DNA from: Priestia aryabhattai
GTDB taxonomy: Bacteria; Bacillota; Bacilli; Bacillales; Bacillaceae_H
Direction of reading: 5' to 3'
NCBI RefSeq assembly: GCF_023715685.1
Contig: NZ_JAMBOQ010000003.1
Coordinates: 496,001 to 560,000, forward strand
DNA: 64,000 nucleotides
In this document: positions 53,273 through 63,113 of the stretch, in pieces
Position numbering within the stretch: position 1 is the stretch's first letter
Layout: each line of letters opens with the position of its first letter
Notes under the pieces: generated by a model
The model's input: the letters and a program-made list of their open reading frames with translations, nothing else
Databases searched by the model: none
What the model was told of the DNA's origin: nothing
Position numbers and translations under genes: made by a program

Positions 53273-55336
53273 ATGTTTAAAAAACTTTTTGGAGTATTAC
53301 AAAAAGTCGGAAAAGCGCTTATGCTACCGGTTGCGATTTTACCGGCAGCAGGGATTTTATTAGGCTTTGGTACAGCGTTTCAAAATGAAACCTTATTAGA
53401 CTTATTACCTGCCTTAAATGCAGATTGGTTTCAGCTTATTGCTCACGTAATGGCTAATGCCGGCGACATTATTTTCGGTAACTTACCGCTATTGTTTGCA
53501 GTTGGGGTAGCCGTTGGTTTAGCTGGTGGCGATGGAGTAGCTGGTATTGCTGCTATTGTTGGTTATTTAATTATGAATGTAACAATGGGGACAGTAAAAG
53601 GGTTAGATACATTAGACGCAGTAGAATTTAGCAAGTTACTGAAGGAAAGTCCAGCATATGCAAGTGTACTAGGTATTCATACACTACAAACGGGAGTATT
53701 CGGTGGTATTATCATCGGGGTACTTGCTGCTTCAATGTATAATCGATTCTTTAATATTGATTTACCAGCATATTTAGGTTTCTTTGCTGGAAAGCGTTTT
53801 GTTCCAATCGTAACTGGAGTTTCATCTATTATCGTGGGGTTAATTATGGTAGTAGTATGGCCAGTAATTCAAAGTGGTTTAAACACGTTCTCAACAAATA
53901 TGATTGATTCAAATTTAACATTATCAGCATTTATCTTTGGATTAATTGAACGTTCATTAATTCCATTTGGGTTACATCATATTTTCTATTCACCTTTCTG
54001 GTTTGAATTTGGACAATATGTAGATAAAGCAGGTAATGTGGTTCACGGAGATCAACGTATTTTCTTTGCACAATTAAAAGATGGCGTGCCTTTAACGGCA
54101 GGAACATTCCAAGTTGGTAAATTCCCATTCATGATGTTCGGTTTACCAGCAGCTGCTCTTGCAATTTATCACGAAGCTCGTCCTGAAAATAAAAAATATG
54201 TAGCTGGTATCATGGGTTCAGCTGCTTTAACATCATTCTTAACGGGTATTACAGAGCCGCTTGAATTCTCCTTCTTATTCGTAGCGCCAATACTGTTTGC
54301 AATTCACGCAGTATTTGCTGGTTTATCGTTTATGGTTATGCAATTATTAAATGTTAAAATCGGTATGACGTTCTCTGGAGGAGTCATTGATTACATTCTA
54401 TTCGGAGTTCTACAAAACCGTACAGCATGGTGGTTAGTAATTCCGGTAGGTTTAGTTTTAGCCGTTATCTACTACTTCGGTTTCCGCTTTGCGATCCGTA
54501 AATTTAACTTAAAAACACCAGGACGCGAAGATAAAGAAGAAGGCGCAGATGATGAGAAAGTAGAAGCAGCAGAGCTTCCAACAAACATTTTAGCTGCACT
54601 TGGTGGTAAAGAAAACATTACACATTTAGACGCTTGTATTACGCGTTTACGTGTATCAGTAGATGATGTAGGCAACGTTGATAAAAACCGTTTGAAAAAA
54701 CTTGGAGCTTCTGGTGTTCTTGAAGTTGGTAACAATATTCAAGCTATTTTCGGTCCAAAATCTGACACGTTAAAAGGTCAAATTCAAGATATTATGAATG
54801 GCAAAACACCAGTTGTCAAAAAAGAAGAGACAAAAACAATTGAAAAACCTGTTGCAACATCTGGAGCAGGAAGCGATAATGGTAATGATATTGTTTCACC
54901 GATTGAGGGAGAATTGGTACCTTTATCGGAAGTACCAGATCAGGTATTTTCACAAAAATTAATGGGCGACGGTTTTGCGATTATTCCGAAAACAGGCACA
55001 GTAGTTGCACCAGTGGACGGAAAAATAGTAAACTTATTCCCGACGAAACATGCTTTAGGTATTGAATCAACGACTGGACGTGAAGTTTTAATTCACGTTG
55101 GTATTGATACAGTTAATTTAAAAGGCGAAGGTTTTGAAGCTTTAGTTGCCCAAGGCGATGAAGTGAAAAAAGGACAGCCTCTATTGAAAATTGATTTAGA
55201 CTTTGTAAAAGAAAATGCACCATCGACGATCACGCCGATCATTTTCACGAATTTACAAGCTGATGAAAAAATTGATATCTTAAAGCAGGGCCAAGTTTCT
55301 CAACAAGAAGCAAATATTATTAACATTTCAAAGTAA
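53273..55336 (+). CDS. ptsG: Glucose-specific PTS enzyme IICBA
   Basis: A 687-residue glucose permease. EIIC is about residues 1-405 (eight or more helices, [31 protein letters not shown]), EIIB about 430-515 with phospho-Cys455 in [11 protein letters not shown], and EIIA about 540-687 with phospho-His608 in [26 protein letters not shown] precedes the ATG. First gene of ptsG-ptsH-ptsI, induced through GlcT. Codon use is biased to A/T-ending common codons, as for a strongly expressed gene. Confidence 0.97.
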   Translation: MFKKLFGVLQKVGKALMLPVAILPAAGILLGFGTAFQNETLLDLLPALNADWFQLIAHVMANAGDIIFGNLPLLFAVGVAVGLAGGDGVAGIAAIVGYLIMNVTMGTVKGLDTLDAVEFSKLLKESPAYASVLGIHTLQTGVFGGIIIGVLAASMYNRFFNIDLPAYLGFFAGKRFVPIVTGVSSIIVGLIMVVVWPVIQSGLNTFSTNMIDSNLTLSAFIFGLIERSLIPFGLHHIFYSPFWFEFGQYVDKAGNVVHGDQRIFFAQLKDGVPLTAGTFQVGKFPFMMFGLPAAALAIYHEARPENKKYVAGIMGSAALTSFLTGITEPLEFSFLFVAPILFAIHAVFAGLSFMVMQLLNVKIGMTFSGGVIDYILFGVLQNRTAWWLVIPVGLVLAVIYYFGFRFAIRKFNLKTPGREDKEEGADDEKVEAAELPTNILAALGGKENITHLDACITRLRVSVDDVGNVDKNRLKKLGASGVLEVGNNIQAIFGPKSDTLKGQIQDIMNGKTPVVKKEETKTIEKPVATSGAGSDNGNDIVSPIEGELVPLSEVPDQVFSQKLMGDGFAIIPKTGTVVAPVDGKIVNLFPTKHALGIESTTGREVLIHVGIDTVNLKGEGFEALVAQGDEVKKGQPLLKIDLDFVKENAPSTITPIIFTNLQADEKIDILKQGQVSQQEANIINISK

Positions 55337-55354
55337 AAAGGAGATTGATTTAAC

Positions 55355-55621
55355 ATGGCACAAAAAACATTTACAGTAACAGCAGACTCAGGAATTCACG
55401 CACGTCCAGCAACAACTTTAGTACAAGCAGCAAGCAAATTTGATTCTGATATCAACTTAGAATTCAACGGTAAAACTGTAAACTTAAAATCAATCATGGG
55501 CGTTATGTCTTTAGGTATTCAAAAAGGCGCTACAATCACTATCTCTGCAGAAGGTTCTGACGAAGCAGATGCACTTGCTGCTCTTGAAGATACAATGAGC
55601 AAAGAAGGATTAGGCGAATAA
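55355..55621 (+). CDS. ptsH: Phosphocarrier protein HPr
   Basis: 88 residues with phospho-His15 in [12 protein letters not shown] and regulatory Ser46 in [12 protein letters not shown], the site of HPr kinase in Firmicutes. It carries phosphate from enzyme I to the EIIA domains and, when Ser46 is phosphorylated, acts with CcpA in catabolite repression. AAAAGGAG precedes the ATG. Its stop overlaps the ptsI ATG by one base. Confidence 0.98.
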
Positions 55622-57342
55622 TGACAAAGGAAATTCAAGGCATTGCCGCTTCTAGCGGCATTGCTATTGCTAAAGCATTTCGTCTAGAAAATCCAGAATT
55701 AACCGTTGAAAAAAAATCAGTAACTGAAGTTGAAGCAGAAGTAGCACGTCTAGAAGCTGCACTAGAAACGTCAAAATCAGAACTTGAAATTATTAGAGAG
55801 CACGCTCGTAAAGAACTAGGAGATGACAAAGCAGAAATCTTTGAAGCTCACTTATTAGTTCTAAGCGATCCTGAACTTATTAATCCAATTAAAGATAAAA
55901 TTACAAATGAAAATGTAAACGCTGAACATGCACTTGATGAAGTAGCGGCAATGTTTATTAATATGTTTGAGTCAATGGACAATGAATATATGAAAGAACG
56001 TGCTGCTGATATCCGTGACGTAACAAAGCGTGTATTAGCTCATCTTTTAGGTGTAAACGTTTCAAATCCAAGTTTAATCTCAGAAGAAGTTGTCATTATC
56101 GCAGAAGATTTAACGCCGTCTGATACAGCACAGTTAAATCGTAAGTTCGTAAAAGGATTTACTACAGATATTGGGGGACGTACTTCTCACTCAGCAATTA
56201 TGGCGCGTTCAATGGAGATTCCAGCTGTTGTAGGTACAAAAACAGTTATGGAAGACATTCAAAACGGCGTATTAGTAATTGTTGATGGTTTAGATGGCGA
56301 AGTTATCGTTGATCCAAGCGAAGAAACAGTAAAAGCTTACGAGAAAAAAGCCGCTGAGTATGCAGAACAAAAAGCTGAATGGGCTAAGCTTGTAAATGAA
56401 AAAACGGTTTCAGCTGATGATCATCACGTTGAACTTGCAGCTAACATTGGTACACCGGAAGATGTAAAAGGCGTATTAGAAAACGGCGGCGAAGGCGTTG
56501 GCCTTTATCGTACAGAATTCTTATATATGGGCCGCGAAGAGCTTCCAACGGAAGAAGAGCAGTTTACTTCTTATAAAACAGTTCTTGAACGTATGGAAGG
56601 CAAACCAGTGGTTGTTCGTACTCTTGACATTGGTGGAGACAAAGAGCTTCCTTATTTAAATCTACCAAAAGAAATGAACCCATTCTTAGGATTCCGTGCC
56701 ATTCGCTTATGTCTAGAGATGCAAGATATGTTCCGTACACAGCTTCGTGCGCTTCTGCGTGCAAGCGTATACGGTAATCTGAAAATTATGTTTCCTATGA
56801 TTGCTACTGTTGATGAGTTCCGTCAAGCAAAAGCTATTCTTTTAGAAGAAAAAGCAAAACTTCAACAAGAAGGCGTACAAGTTTCGGAAGACATCGAAGT
56901 AGGGATGATGGTAGAGATTCCTTCTTCAGCGGTAATCGCAGATTTATTTGCTAAAGAAGTAGATTTCTTCTCTATCGGAACAAACGATTTAATTCAATAC
57001 ACGCTTGCTGCTGACCGCATGAATGAGCGCGTGTCTTATTTATATCAACCGTATAACCCAGCGATTCTTCGCTTAGTGAATATGGTAATCAAAGCGGCTC
57101 ATAAAGAAGGTAAGTGGGTAGGCATGTGCGGAGAGATGGCAGGAGATGAGATTGCAATTCCAATTCTTTTAGGCTTAGGCTTAGATGAATTTTCAATGAG
57201 TGCAACATCCATTCTCAAAGCTCGTTCTCAAATCCGTCAATTATCAAAAGCTGATATCGAACCTCATTTAGATACAATTCTATCAATGTCTTCTACAGAA
57301 GAAGTTATTGAGTTCGTAAAATCAACTTTTCATATTGGATAA
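55621..57342 (+). CDS. ptsI: PTS enzyme I
   Basis: 573 residues that transfer phosphate from PEP to HPr. Active His190 is in [15 protein letters not shown]. The PEP-binding barrel has [25 protein letters not shown] and Cys503 in GMCGEMAGD. Length matches the family. It starts at the last base of ptsH, so expression is coupled, and a strong terminator follows. Confidence 0.98.
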   Translation: MTKEIQGIAASSGIAIAKAFRLENPELTVEKKSVTEVEAEVARLEAALETSKSELEIIREHARKELGDDKAEIFEAHLLVLSDPELINPIKDKITNENVNAEHALDEVAAMFINMFESMDNEYMKERAADIRDVTKRVLAHLLGVNVSNPSLISEEVVIIAEDLTPSDTAQLNRKFVKGFTTDIGGRTSHSAIMARSMEIPAVVGTKTVMEDIQNGVLVIVDGLDGEVIVDPSEETVKAYEKKAAEYAEQKAEWAKLVNEKTVSADDHHVELAANIGTPEDVKGVLENGGEGVGLYRTEFLYMGREELPTEEEQFTSYKTVLERMEGKPVVVRTLDIGGDKELPYLNLPKEMNPFLGFRAIRLCLEMQDMFRTQLRALLRASVYGNLKIMFPMIATVDEFRQAKAILLEEKAKLQQEGVQVSEDIEVGMMVEIPSSAVIADLFAKEVDFFSIGTNDLIQYTLAADRMNERVSYLYQPYNPAILRLVNMVIKAAHKEGKWVGMCGEMAGDEIAIPILLGLGLDEFSMSATSILKARSQIRQLSKADIEPHLDTILSMSSTEEVIEFVKSTFHIG

Positions 57343-57343
57343 A

Positions 57344-57378
57344 AAAAAAGGTGTGATCATATATGATCACACCTTTTT
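57344..57378. terminator. Bidirectional terminator, ptsI / cidB
   Basis: AAGGTGTGATCAT and ATGATCACACCTT form a 13-bp stem, flanked by A and T runs. Confidence 0.92.
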
Positions 57379-57384
57379 TATCTT

Positions 57385-58071
57385 TTAGGCGAAAATAGTA
57401 GGCAGAAGCATATTTGCAAACAGCATTGTAAGAAGTGCTGCTACAATCATACCAAGGCTAGAAAAAGTACCTTCAATTTTTCCAAATTCAAAAGCTCTTG
57501 CTGTACCTGTCCCATGAGAAGCTACTCCTAAGAGAAGACCTCTCGCTAGAGAAGAGTGGAGTGCGAGGAGTTTAATAAGTTTTGGTGCCACCATACATCC
57601 CACTACACCGGTTATAATCACAAACATAATTGTAATATTCGGATCTCCCCCTAGCGTCTGAGATACATTAACAGCAATAGGAATCGTAACTGATCTTGGA
57701 ATCAAGCTATGAACTAGCGTTGATTGTAAATGAAACACTAATGCTAACAGCATGGAAGAAATCATGGCAGCAAATGTGCCGAGCCCTACGCTTAAGCTGA
57801 TTTCAACACGGTGTTTTTTGAGTAAATCAAAATACTTAAACATAGGAACAGCAAAAGCAACGGTTGCCGGCCCAAGCATAAAGCTAATAGCGCTGGCACC
57901 TTGCTTATAATGGTCATAAGAGCCATTTGTTACTAATAAGATGCCAATTAAAAGAATGGGGGCTAGTAAAATAGGGGAAACTAGCATAGACTTATATTTT
58001 TTATAGAGTACTTTTGTGCCAATATAAACGAGCAGTGTAAGCGGAAGAGCAACCCATGTAAGTAACGTCAT
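57385..58071 (-). CDS. cidB: CidB/LrgB family membrane protein
   Basis: A 228-residue antiholin-like LrgB-family protein with seven or so hydrophobic helices; GPATVAFAVPMFKYF, SLIPRSVTIPIA, GVVGCMVAPKLIKLL and GVASHGTGTARAFE are hallmark segments. It acts with CidA, in murein hydrolase control or in pyruvate-type transport as proposed for relatives. It overlaps cidA by four bases. Confidence 0.9.
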   Translation of the reverse strand: MTLLTWVALPLTLLVYIGTKVLYKKYKSMLVSPILLAPILLIGILLVTNGSYDHYKQGASAISFMLGPATVAFAVPMFKYFDLLKKHRVEISLSVGLGTFAAMISSMLLALVFHLQSTLVHSLIPRSVTIPIAVNVSQTLGGDPNITIMFVIITGVVGCMVAPKLIKLLALHSSLARGLLLGVASHGTGTARAFEFGKIEGTFSSLGMIVAALLTMLFANMLLPTIFA

Positions 58072-58436
58072 TTTAGCGAACCTTCCTTTCTTCTTGAAAT
58101 ATGTTCTGCAATGATTCCTGTTATAGACATCACTATAATCGTACTGATTGTGATAATAATCACAATCTGAATTCCAAAATGCATCAATACATCTCCATAA
58201 TTGATGAGTCCAACGACGGCTGGTATGAAAAATAATAATAGTTCTCCCACTAACAGTGTTCCACCTTGTTCAACCCAGCTTAATTTAATTACTTTAAAAT
58301 ACAGTAAGAAAAACAGTAAGAAAAATCCGATGATACTACCTGGCACTGGGAGGTCAAACCATTGTGAAATACTTTCTCCTATTAAAAACAGAGCCGTTAG
58401 TAATAAAATCTGTAAAATCACCATAATCAGTTTCAT
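58068..58436 (-). CDS. cidA: CidA/LrgA family holin-like protein
   Basis: 122 residues, four hydrophobic helices, with GESISQWFDLPVPGSIIGFFLLF, the LrgA/CidA signature. AAAGGAGGC precedes the ATG. First gene of cidAB; a LysR gene upstream on the same strand matches the B. subtilis ywbI-ywbH-ywbG order, so these are likely the YwbH/YwbG orthologues. Confidence 0.9.
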   Translation of the reverse strand: MKLIMVILQILLLTALFLIGESISQWFDLPVPGSIIGFFLLFFLLYFKVIKLSWVEQGGTLLVGELLLFFIPAVVGLINYGDVLMHFGIQIVIIITISTIIVMSITGIIAEHISRRKEGSLK

Positions 58437-58751
58437 GATTAGCCTCCTTTATCTATTTTTTTATTCATTCCTAATTTGTTGAGACAATAATGGAGTCGTC
58501 TATGCTGAAAAGACGACTCCATCATGGGAAAAGAGAAACTATTTGGATTTTGCAAATGGGGATACAACTTAAGTAAATGAATGCTACACACTTATCTTAC
58601 AAAAAAGTGACTATAATATGAAATATATAATAACTATGATAACTATTCCTTTTAGTTATAGTTGAAAGAAATCTCTCTACAAATGTGTTGGTAACCTTTT
58701 CAAAAAAAGAGTTTGTGAAATATAAGGTCTAATTATTCAATAAAAGGCAGT
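58437..58751 (-). other. cidAB leader with perfect 12-bp inverted repeat
   Basis: 315 bases between cidA and the LysR gene. ATGGAGTCGTCT (58490-58501) pairs with AGACGACTCCAT (58511-58522), with no T-run, so a leader hairpin. At 58630-58665 AACTAT/ATAGTT-type repeats with T-N11-A character could be bound by the LysR protein. Confidence 0.4.
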
Positions 58752-58777
58752 CAAAAAAGCACAGCTGTGCTGTGCTT
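58752..58777 (-). terminator. Terminator after the LysR gene
   Basis: AGCACAG and CTGTGCT pair around CTGTG; the minus strand then reads TTTTTTGACTG. Confidence 0.8.
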
Positions 58778-59652
58778 CAAACTGTACTTTTAATATAATC
58801 AATAAAAGCCTGCGTAGCATAAGAGATATAGCGATCTTTTTTAGCGATTAAAGCAATTTCCCATGGAATAGCATTCTCGAGATTAATCACTTTCATATGC
58901 TCCAAATCAAGCTTTTGACATAATGAATAAGGGAAAAGAGCAATGCCAAGATTAGCGGCTACCAGTTCTCCAATGAAGTCCCACTGAGAGCTTTTAAAAG
59001 CAATATTAGGTGTAAACCCATTTTTTAAACATTCGTTGTAGACCATTTCATGCATAGTGAAATCTTCATGAAAGGAAATAAGCTTTTCATCTTTTAACTC
59101 TTTTAATGAAATCGTAGAATGCTGAGCCAACGGATGAGATTTATGGACAACAAGCTGCAGCGTTTCTCGTGCTAAAGGCGTCGTAAAAAACATGTTTTCA
59201 TCAACCGGAAGTAAAACTACGCCCACATCTACTTCTCCTTGTTCCACAAATTTTTGCATCTTTTTAGCGCCGTATTCAATTAACTGAATATGAATTTCAG
59301 GATATTGCTCTCGAAATGCTTTAATAATGGTAGGGAAAAACAATGTACCAATAATAGGGGGGATGCCTATTTTAATTGTCCCTCTTTTTAAATGCATTAA
59401 ATCGTAGAGAGAATCCGATAAATCTCGGAGAGAAGATAAAATGCTTTCAGCTTGTTCATACACAATCATTCCTGCATCTGTAAGCTGCACTTGTTTGCCA
59501 GCGCGATCAAACAAAGGTGTGCCGAGCTCTTCTTCTAATGATTTAACCATTTTACTGAGAGAAGGTTGAGAAATATGTAGAGCTTCAGAAGCTCTTGTGA
59601 AATTTTTATGTTTAGCCACTTCTGTTAAGTAATGCAAATGGCGAACATCCAT
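58777..59652 (-). CDS. cidR: LysR family regulator of cidAB
   Basis: 291 residues. The N-terminal HTH is VRHLHYLTEVAKHKNFTRASEALHISQPSLSKMVKSLE, followed by the periplasmic-binding-protein-like effector domain (IKIGIPPIIGTLFFPTII). In relatives CidR responds to acetate or pyruvate state and activates cidAB. ATG 59652 follows GGAGG; ten further in-frame codons upstream are not supported. It ends at a terminator, so cidAB needs its own promoter. Confidence 0.82.
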   Translation of the reverse strand: MDVRHLHYLTEVAKHKNFTRASEALHISQPSLSKMVKSLEEELGTPLFDRAGKQVQLTDAGMIVYEQAESILSSLRDLSDSLYDLMHLKRGTIKIGIPPIIGTLFFPTIIKAFREQYPEIHIQLIEYGAKKMQKFVEQGEVDVGVVLLPVDENMFFTTPLARETLQLVVHKSHPLAQHSTISLKELKDEKLISFHEDFTMHEMVYNECLKNGFTPNIAFKSSQWDFIGELVAANLGIALFPYSLCQKLDLEHMKVINLENAIPWEIALIAKKDRYISYATQAFIDYIKSTV

Positions 59653-59806
59653 TTTGTATACCTCCGTGTTCATACATGCCAATTAAAAAGCATTAAGATA
59701 CACACATTCTACCACATTCACAAACAGCTCTATACCTTTCTTTCATATCAAATCAAATGATCAGTAGAAGAGTACTGAATACGAAAGAAATTGCCAACAA
59801 TATATA

Positions 59807-59836
59807 TTTACACATTGTTTATTTTAGAAGTATAAT
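59807..59836 (+). promoter_or_regulatory. Promoter of the 59900 gene
   Basis: TTTACA (59807-59812) and TATAAT (59831-59836) are 18 bases apart, followed about 60 bases later by the TTG start. Confidence 0.6.
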
Positions 59837-59899
59837 ATATAAATCAGTAGAACGGTTACATATCGATCACAGAATCAATCAATAAGGTGGTTAGAACGG

Positions 59900-60676
59900 T
59901 TGAGTAAAGCAGATGAAATAAGAGATATCGTTTATATTAATGGCCATGTAAATAAAAAATGCTTTATTACATATGGAATTGAATTTAAAGAGTTTTATCA
60001 TTCCCTTCCTACGCCGCTTGCAAATATATTATTGTTAAAGCACGGTTTTGAAGACAGTGATTACCATTACCAAACCCATATGGACTACGTAGAAGAAGAA
60101 CAGATTCATCTTTTAGCAGAGGATGATGTTTATAATTATGGCGATTTTTGTTGGATTGATTTTGAGGATATATCTTCGTTAGATTTGTTAGAACCTCAAG
60201 ATATTGCAGCGCTGCTGTATTTAGGTCATTTAAAAAAACCGCTCAATTCGCCATTTAATAATAAACTCGGTAATCAATTTGTTTATTTAGCTCATGATGA
60301 TGGATTTTATAACAAAATCTATTTTCGAGACGTGTATGATATGAAGCATATTTTAAGCCGAATCATTCCGTTAAAAATGTCAGCAATTAAGCAAAAAAGA
60401 TTTGTATTTAGAAGGAAAAAGTTGGAATATCCAATTTTGCCGCTTGTTTTAGCAAATACTCTTCTTACTTTAACGAATGACGGTTTGTTTATTGATTTTG
60501 AACATATGGTGCAATCGCGTAGAGATATTAAAATTCCTTTGTATACAATCGGTGATTTTGACGACATGAATGAAATGTATAATGATCGGTTTGAGCACAA
60601 AGAGATGAGTAAATTACAGGCGCATCTTGTTCTGACTCATAAAGAACTAGAATGGAGCATTGAAGAAGTTCAATAA
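59900..60676 (+). CDS. Unknown 258-residue cytosolic protein
   Basis: Acidic, Tyr/His-rich protein with no signal peptide or TM segment. It has repeated motifs of the type DDxYNYGDFCWIDFED and FVYLAHDDGFYNKIYFRDVYD. TTG start at 59900 after AAGGTGG. I do not recognise a characterised family; similar proteins in Bacillus carry misleading transporter names. It has its own promoter and terminator. Confidence 0.6.
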   Translation: MSKADEIRDIVYINGHVNKKCFITYGIEFKEFYHSLPTPLANILLLKHGFEDSDYHYQTHMDYVEEEQIHLLAEDDVYNYGDFCWIDFEDISSLDLLEPQDIAALLYLGHLKKPLNSPFNNKLGNQFVYLAHDDGFYNKIYFRDVYDMKHILSRIIPLKMSAIKQKRFVFRRKKLEYPILPLVLANTLLTLTNDGLFIDFEHMVQSRRDIKIPLYTIGDFDDMNEMYNDRFEHKEMSKLQAHLVLTHKELEWSIEEVQ

Positions 60677-60680
60677 TCTA

Positions 60681-60713
60681 AAAAGCACGCAGCTCATCAG
60701 CTGCGTGCTTTTT
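60681..60713. terminator. Bidirectional terminator
   Basis: GCACGCAGCT and AGCTGCGTGC pair around CATC, with A4 and T5 flanks. The last codons of the GNAT gene lie within it. Confidence 0.9.
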
Positions 60714-61380
60714 GAATAGCCGTATAAAAAGGATTTTTCCATTCCATTAGTACGGCGTAATTGTGTGAATCTTCATCTTCAATATAGTTTGCTGCTAAAC
60801 CAATAGGCGTTCTGCCACAGCGCATCAAAAAGGTCATAACGGGATCATAGAGAGTTCCGGCTGACACAAGATTCATGTATTCAAAAGGCGTGTACAAGGA
60901 AGAAACTGATGCGTATCCAGGGATGCGGCATCCGCCGAGCAGCCTTTCTAACTTGTAATGAATCACAACTTCATATAAAGACTGCAAAAGCAGCTTCCCA
61001 AGCCCCATCGATCGATGGGAAGGAGCGACGCATACGTCTACTACATAAAGCGTATTACCAGAAGGATCGTGCGTACGAATATATCCGCTTCCTGTTACTT
61101 CATCCCATGTATGAGCCGCATTGCCTTCTACTGAAACAATCGCGCTTGTGATAGACCCGCATATTGTTCCGTCTATCTCCACGCATAGTGCTCCATCTGG
61201 AAAGAGAGAAACGTGGTTATTTAACTGATCTTTGCTCCATAATAATTCAGAAGGGAAAGGAGGAGGGAAACTTTCTTCTTGAATCCGAATTAACTCATCA
61301 AAATCACTCGATGTATACGATCGTACGGTACATGTCACAGGTTTACTTTGATGAAAGACATAGCATTGTTTTTTATACAC
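60697..61380 (-). CDS. GNAT family N-acetyltransferase
   Basis: A 227-residue acetyltransferase: LYVVDVCVAPSHRSMGLGKLLLQSL is the acetyl-CoA loop (RxxGxG form), with VRSYTSSDFDELIRIQEESFP at the start of the fold. The acceptor is unknown. Start is GTG 61380 with AAGGAGG ahead. The stop codon lies inside the terminator hairpin. Confidence 0.82.
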   Translation of the reverse strand: MYKKQCYVFHQSKPVTCTVRSYTSSDFDELIRIQEESFPPPFPSELLWSKDQLNNHVSLFPDGALCVEIDGTICGSITSAIVSVEGNAAHTWDEVTGSGYIRTHDPSGNTLYVVDVCVAPSHRSMGLGKLLLQSLYEVVIHYKLERLLGGCRIPGYASVSSLYTPFEYMNLVSAGTLYDPVMTFLMRCGRTPIGLAANYIEDEDSHNYAVLMEWKNPFYTAIQKARS

Positions 61381-61527
61381 TGCTTTTTTACCTCCTTTTA
61401 AGAAATAATTTTCAGATAATTAAGTATACCATAGGTGAAAAAGAAATTATTTCATATTTATTGAAGGGTTTGACATGAACGTGATAAAGTTAAAAAGATT
61501 CGAACTATTAGATGGGGTGAAAAAAAG

Positions 61528-62313
61528 ATGGATGTTCAATTAAAAGGAAAAACAGCACTTGTATTTGCGGCTAGTCAAGGGCTTGGCAAAGCGATTGCTG
61601 CTAGGCTCGCAGAAGAAGGCGCAAACATTATGCTTGCAAGTCGTTCAGAAGAGAAACTAATCCAAGTAGCGGAAGAGCTGTCATACCGTGGAAGCGGACA
61701 AGTGTTACATAAAACGGCAGATGTCACAAAAACTCATGATATTCAAGATGTTGTTCAATATACGGTAGATACGTTTGGAAGCATTGACATTTTAATTAAT
61801 AATACAGGAGGCCCGAAAGCAGGGAACTTCCTTTCGTTAACAGATGAAGATTGGAAGCAAGCATTTGAGTTAAATCTCCTCAGTTATATTCGCATCATTC
61901 GTGAGGTAGTACCCGCTATGAAAAAGAGCGGAGGACGTATTGTCAATATTGCTTCTTCTTCCATTAAAGAGCCAATTGCTGGACTTATTCTATCAAATAC
62001 CTTCCGTACAGGAATCGTGGGGCTTACCAAAACACTCGCTTCGGAATTGGCAGAGGACGGTATCTTAATTAACACGGTTGCACCAGGAAGAATTGCAACA
62101 GACCGAGTGAAAGAACTAGATACGATTCGTGCTGAAAAATTGGGAGTAGGCGTTTCAGAAATTGAAGAAGAGATGAGAAATCAAATTCCCCTTAAGCGCT
62201 ACGGTCAGCCTGAAGAGTTTGCCAAAGCCGTTGCTTTCTTTGTATCGGGAGCGAATTCATATATGACAGGCCAGTCATTTCTAATTGACGGAGGTATGGT
62301 GAAATCCATTTAG
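61528..62313 (+). CDS. Atypical short-chain dehydrogenase without YxxxK
   Basis: A 261-residue SDR: VFAASQGLGKAIA binds NAD(P)H, NNTGGPKAG follows, and FLIDGGMVKS is at the end. The usual catalytic YSASK is replaced by LSNTFRTG, so Tyr and Lys are absent at the expected places. Several Bacillus SDRs share this pattern, so it is a subfamily trait rather than a mutation. GGGGTGA precedes the ATG. Confidence 0.8.
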   Translation: MDVQLKGKTALVFAASQGLGKAIAARLAEEGANIMLASRSEEKLIQVAEELSYRGSGQVLHKTADVTKTHDIQDVVQYTVDTFGSIDILINNTGGPKAGNFLSLTDEDWKQAFELNLLSYIRIIREVVPAMKKSGGRIVNIASSSIKEPIAGLILSNTFRTGIVGLTKTLASELAEDGILINTVAPGRIATDRVKELDTIRAEKLGVGVSEIEEEMRNQIPLKRYGQPEEFAKAVAFFVSGANSYMTGQSFLIDGGMVKSI

Positions 62314-62322
62314 TTACATAGA

Positions 62323-62348
62323 AAAACCCTGCAGCTGCAGGGTTTTTT
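62323..62348. terminator. Bidirectional terminator, SDR / nitroreductase
   Basis: AAAACCCTGCAG and CTGCAGGGTTTT form a perfect stem, with T-run after. Confidence 0.9.
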
Positions 62349-62349
62349 A

Positions 62350-62961
62350 TTAAATCCAAGTTGTAACTTGGTCTAATGGTAAACGATCGCTAGCGTGTGC
62401 TTCTTTAGCCGCTTTTCCAACCGAGATAAGCATAACTGGAATGTATCGATCCTCAATTTTAAATTCTTCTACAAATTTTTGTGCGTTAAATCCGCCCATT
62501 GAACAAGTGTCTAACCCTTTCGCTTTTGCTGCAAGCATGAACGTCATGGATGCAAGAGAAGCATTAGTAAAAGCTGCATCGCGAGCAAAAGCACCGTTTT
62601 TATAAGCGCCGTTAATTTGTCCTGACAAAATATTTTTTACATCTTCTGTCATATGACCGGATTCAACTAGTGGGTTGTACACGTCATCTACATTTTTATT
62701 TGCTTCTAAATCACCTAAGATAGCTACTACAGCGCCTGCTTCTGTAATTTGTTTTTGGTTGTAAGCAATTGGAAGTAGACGTTCTTTAGCATCTTGGTCT
62801 GTAATAACAACAAAATGCCAGTGCTGTAAGTTCCAAGCAGATGGTGACTTCACTGTTGCTTCTAAAAGTTCCGTTAATTCTTCTTTGCTTAATTTAGCTG
62901 AAGAGTCATATTCACGAATCGATGTACGTTCATTTACCACATCAAAAAAATCTTTTGTCAT
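62350..62961 (-). CDS. Nitroreductase family FMN oxidoreductase
   Basis: 203 residues of NfsB/YodC-type fold. RTSIREYDS (FMN-binding Arg), SPSAWNLQHWHFVV and CSMGGF near residue 150 are characteristic. It reduces nitro compounds, quinones or similar acceptors with NAD(P)H. CGGAGG precedes the ATG. It is a single-gene unit. Confidence 0.9.
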   Translation of the reverse strand: MTKDFFDVVNERTSIREYDSSAKLSKEELTELLEATVKSPSAWNLQHWHFVVITDQDAKERLLPIAYNQKQITEAGAVVAILGDLEANKNVDDVYNPLVESGHMTEDVKNILSGQINGAYKNGAFARDAAFTNASLASMTFMLAAKAKGLDTCSMGGFNAQKFVEEFKIEDRYIPVMLISVGKAAKEAHASDRLPLDQVTTWI

Positions 62962-63113
62962 AATAAAAACCTCCGTTAAAAGTATGTATTTCTTTAATCA
63001 ATCGATGCACATTTTATAATGATACACTACTGAAGTCAATTTATATGCTTTTAGTATACCCGCTCTTATGTGCTGTCACTCGCCAAAAAATGCATACACT
63101 TCTTACCATCGGT

